Source: JANRKG01 sp033763635 (GTDB lineage Bacteria; Cyanobacteriota; Cyanobacteriia; GCF-001939115). Taken from it: a stretch of 7,613 nucleotides of DNA. The stretch covers positions 1 to 7,613 of the forward strand of contig JANRKG010000335.1 of NCBI GenBank assembly GCA_033763635.1. The letters run 5' to 3'. This document shows positions 5,308-7,613 of this stretch, piece by piece. Each line of letters starts with the position of its first letter. Within the stretch, counting starts at the first letter, position 1. The position numbers were made by a program, and so were the translations under genes. The notes under the pieces were generated by a model that saw only the letters and a program-made list of their open reading frames with translations, had not been told where the DNA came from and did no database searches.

Positions 5308-5814
5308 CTAACCGCTCACAGGCATCCGCCGAATGTCTTCACAAACAATTTCAAAAGTTTCAAAAGCAAGGTCCGTTCCATCTGCTGTGAAGTCAGACAC
5401 CTTATAGCTCTTAATCCAGGCGTTCGTAATTTTCCAGCGCAGAATTTCCTTATCACCAGGGTCATAGGCCACGATCGACCCATTCTTCCGATTGGCAGCC
5501 CATTGCCCCTGCCCTGCGGCCCCACCGCCGCCAGAAGAGTAGCTGGTTGGCATGGTATTTAGCATCCAGTTGTAAAAGTCCATGTCCCCTTCCCGCAAAT
5601 ACACCTCGATCGTAAAGTTGGGATTCTCCTCAAACCCCGTCGAGGTACTCTGTCGCAAGGTTTGGCCCTTTTTCGTGGAAGCCAGGGCTTTCTCATAGCC
5701 CTTGACCTGCCCCTGGAAGGCTACTTCTTGAACACTCTTAATCAATTTCTCTGTTAAACCGTCAAATTCTACATAGAATCGACTGGTTGTAATGGGTTTG
5801 ACCATATCTGGCAT
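5308..5814 (-). CDS. T4 gp19-like tail tube protein (tube paralog A)
   Basis: Inner-tube subunit of the injection machine; hexameric rings of such proteins stack inside the sheath. 168 aa, a usual length for the gp19 family (PF06841). The N-terminal TTSRFYVEFDGL strand, the central FTIEVYLREGDMDFYNWM stretch, and the C-terminal WKITNAWIKSYKVSDF followed by LAFETFEIVCEDI are the family pattern. A GGGG-rich loop with SSGGGGAAGQGQW lies near residue 95. The start at 5814 (MPDMVKPITT) is preceded by GAGGGGAAG about 6 nt upstream. An in-frame ATG at 5886 would add 24 unlike residues and overlap the intergenic hairpin, so I rejected it. Its place directly behind the sheath gene is typical of the major tube protein. 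It lacks the (D/N)xxLKRG motif found in paralogs C and D. Confidence 0.93.
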   Translation of the reverse strand: MPDMVKPITTSRFYVEFDGLTEKLIKSVQEVAFQGQVKGYEKALASTKKGQTLRQSTSTGFEENPNFTIEVYLREGDMDFYNWMLNTMPTSYSSGGGGAAGQGQWAANRKNGSIVAYDPGDKEILRWKITNAWIKSYKVSDFTADGTDLAFETFEIVCEDIRRMPVSG

Positions 5815-5878
5815 ATTGAACTTCCCCTCATTGATCGATCTAAAAGATTGACTGTAAACAAAACCTTCAGAGAACAAG

Positions 5879-5903
5879 AGGCGCACCTGTCCCGGATGCG
5901 CCT
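5879..5903 (-). terminator. Intergenic stem-loop after the sheath gene (possible attenuator or processing site)
   Basis: A perfect 7-bp inverted repeat (AGGCGCA / TGCGCCT) lies 12 nt downstream of the sheath stop codon. On the minus-strand RNA two further C-G pairs can form beyond one bulged U, closing a GGGACA loop. The stem is followed by CUUGUUCUCU, which is only moderately U-rich, so it is at best a weak terminator. Partial termination or RNA processing here could set the ratio of sheath to downstream products. The hairpin is seen; its function is inference. Confidence 0.45.
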
Positions 5904-5915
5904 ACTGCAAACCGA

Positions 5916-7613
5916 TTACTGGTTTGGTGCCCACTGACTAATCCGGAAGATCACAAATTCCGCAGGTCGGACAGGAGACACGCCCACTTCCACATACAGA
6001 CGACCCAGCATCATCGTTTCATGGGTATTGAGTTCTCCATCACACTTCACATAGAACGCTTCCGAGGGGCTAGCTCCAAACAAGGCTCCATCGCGCCACA
6101 GCCGAGTCAAAAAGCCTTCGATCGTCCGCGTCACCCGTGCCCACAGATCCTCGTCGTTGGGTTCAAACACGACCCATTGCGTTCCCAACTCGATGGACTT
6201 CTCAATGTAGCTCATGAGACGACGCACACTGATATAGCGCCATTGGATATTATCCGGTTCTACCAACGTCCGGGCACCCCATACTTTGTAGCCCCGGTTG
6301 TAGTTCGCGAAGTTGCGAATACAGTTGATCCCCAGGGGGTTCAGGAGTTCCTGTTCCCGCATGTTGGTTTCGTAGGCCAGCCCCAACAACCCACGGGGCG
6401 TTTCGTTTGCCGGAGCTTTGTACACCCCACGGGACTCATCCGTGCGGCACCAGATCCCCATCATGTGACCAGAGGGGGGGATCATAATGGGGCGGTTGTT
6501 GTTGCGGGGGTTGGCGACCTTAATCCAGGGGTAATAGAGGGAGCCAAACATCGATCGCCGATTAAAGTAGCTGAGCCACTGAGCGACATCCTGGGGCTTT
6601 TGTTCCTCCGGTGCAACGGGGGTTTCCCCACGACGCAGTTTTACAGGCGGGGGGTCCAGGACGACCATTCGGTAAGCGGGACCGGGGAAGGAGTTTTCAC
6701 ACTTGCTCACCATCACTTCCATCAGGGCATGGACCTGATCAAGATCCAGAAGCCCGGTCTGATAAGCTCGCATCAAATCGGGACAGGCAATCATGGAAAC
6801 TTCATCAATTTCAAATAAGCCCTCAATCCCTTTTCTTTCATCCTTAACCCCCTGGAGATCCCGCGCCAGCCGTTCTACGGGAGCAATGTAGGGGGGGGGA
6901 GCCACTTCATACCGACCATTGGCAGGGCGACGGGTGAGGGGATGGCCCCGTTCTCCCGACAGGTCGGTAACGATAAGATACTCGGAGTCTTGCAGAGCCG
7001 TCACAACATAATCCGCAACCGCCGTATCCGTCTGAGGGTTCATGGTCAGGTTGGGGAAGGTTTCCAACACCTGATCCCCACTGCGAACCACCACTTTGAA
7101 GAATTCCCCTGTATTAAAGGGAGGTTCCGCGTCGGGATCATCATTGGGTAAAGGTTTCGGTTCGCTTTCTTCGATCGTCACTATGATGCGATCGGCAGGT
7201 GGCAGGGCCGGAGCATCCCCCGATGCTTCAGGCAGACGGAGATTGAGGCTCAGGGATGTTTTTTTGGCAGAGGTCAACAGCAGCGTGGCAGTTTGTTCCG
7301 GAGCGGGGGCGGGGCTACCAGGGAGTTTGGTGCCAATGCTCACGACCCAACACCGTCCCCCTCCATTTTGGAACCAGCCTTGAACGGCAAAAGGCAGGTA
7401 AGCATTATAATCTGTGAAGCCATCGGAACCAGGTCTAGCAAAGCACTCCAGGTATTGGCCCCAATTCGTGACTAACACAGGTTTAAATAACTCTGCATCG
7501 CCCCGGACATCCTCAGTGAAGCCGACAAATCCGGCCACACTCATGCTGATCCCTTCGATCGGACGACTGCCGCGATCGACCTCCTCAACATATACACCTG
7601 GAGCAAAATAGTC
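5916..7613 (-). CDS. Contractile tail sheath protein (5'-partial)
   Basis: Sheath subunit of a contractile injection system: it polymerises around the inner tube and contracts to drive it through a target membrane. The frame stays open to the window edge. The first visible residues, DYFAPGVYVEEVDRG, are the canonical sheath N-terminus, so probably only the initiator Met is missing. The ATG at 7544 is internal. 565 residues are visible. Sheath hallmarks: the early AGFVGFTE strand, a central EVSMIACPDL segment, IPPSGHMMGIWCRTDESRG followed by KAPANETPRG, an RNFANYNRGYKVWGART block, and a C-terminal VGVSPVRPAEFVIFRISQW handshake region. These match the phage sheath subtilisin-like and C-terminal domains (PF04984/PF17482 as I know them). 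Residues of about 85-160 form a P/D/E-rich variable insertion, probably surface exposed. It stands first among the visible genes and is followed after 101 nt by the first tube gene. Very confident of the family. Confidence 0.97.
   Translation of the reverse strand, partial: DYFAPGVYVEEVDRGSRPIEGISMSVAGFVGFTEDVRGDAELFKPVLVTNWGQYLECFARPGSDGFTDYNAYLPFAVQGWFQNGGGRCWVVSIGTKLPGSPAPAPEQTATLLLTSAKKTSLSLNLRLPEASGDAPALPPADRIIVTIEESEPKPLPNDDPDAEPPFNTGEFFKVVVRSGDQVLETFPNLTMNPQTDTAVADYVVTALQDSEYLIVTDLSGERGHPLTRRPANGRYEVAPPPYIAPVERLARDLQGVKDERKGIEGLFEIDEVSMIACPDLMRAYQTGLLDLDQVHALMEVMVSKCENSFPGPAYRMVVLDPPPVKLRRGETPVAPEEQKPQDVAQWLSYFNRRSMFGSLYYPWIKVANPRNNNRPIMIPPSGHMMGIWCRTDESRGVYKAPANETPRGLLGLAYETNMREQELLNPLGINCIRNFANYNRGYKVWGARTLVEPDNIQWRYISVRRLMSYIEKSIELGTQWVVFEPNDEDLWARVTRTIEGFLTRLWRDGALFGASPSEAFYVKCDGELNTHETMMLGRLYVEVGVSPVRPAEFVIFRISQWAPNQ

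Noticed and set aside
5815..5886. Longer start for tube paralog A at 5886
   Set aside because: The extra residues do not resemble the family, it would overlap the intergenic hairpin, and 5814 has a good ribosome binding site.
6021..6818. 265-aa open frame on the plus strand
   Set aside because: It is antisense to the conserved C-terminal half of the sheath gene and has no recognisable protein features.
1..7613. CRISPR array, tRNA, rRNA, insertion sequence or attachment site
   Set aside because: No regularly spaced repeats, no cloverleaf or rRNA-like segments, and no transposase or terminal inverted repeats were seen on either strand.

Overview
The window is the middle of a contractile injection system (phage-tail-like, eCIS/tCIS type) structural operon from a cyanobacterium. 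Three things point to the host. The CGATCG core of the cyanobacterial HIP1 element occurs roughly two dozen times by eye (about two expected by chance), with one full GCGATCGC at 1873-1880. A CHASE2 membrane sensor of cyanobacterial style is present. An intergenic palindrome of a type I associate with cyanobacteria is also present. All supported genes lie on the minus strand, so the operon reads from right (7613) to left (1). Both ends run off the window.

In transcription order: a tail sheath protein (5916-7613, apparently lacking only its start codon); four T4 gp19-like tube-family proteins at 5308-5814, 4770-5258, 4108-4626 and 681-1223; two small paralogous tail-assembly-chaperone-like proteins (3696-4043 and 3319-3699), the second with a C-terminal HCxxCxxH knuckle; a conserved small ORF of DUF6760 type (3179-3331) with no usable start codon; a CHASE2 membrane protein (1500-3146); a small unknown protein (1223-1507); the last tube-family protein; and a long disordered S/T/P/E-rich protein (1-646) cut by the window edge. 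Neighbours are packed tightly (ATGA, TAATG and 8-bp overlaps), which suggests translational coupling. I see no convincing promoter inside the window.

How they fit together: sheath and tube form the contractile body. The divergent gp19-like paralogs are likely tube-initiation, adaptor or baseplate-proximal rings. The chaperone-like proteins probably help tube or tail assembly. The CHASE2 protein would sit in a membrane with a sensory domain outside and a charged, partly coiled-coil tail in the cytoplasm, which suggests an anchor or trigger for the machine. Baseplate wedge, spike, LysM and AAA+ genes of such clusters are not in the window and would be expected to its left.

The most notable find is at the end of the second chaperone-like gene. 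A GGGGGA run, a 7-nt spacer and a strong stem-loop (11 paired bases, one mismatch) sit exactly where the conserved start-less ORF opens in the -1 frame. This looks like a programmed -1 ribosomal frameshift giving a fused long chaperone, by analogy with lambda G/GT. A competing reading, an AUU start with a perfect AGGAGG in the same hairpin, is recorded too.
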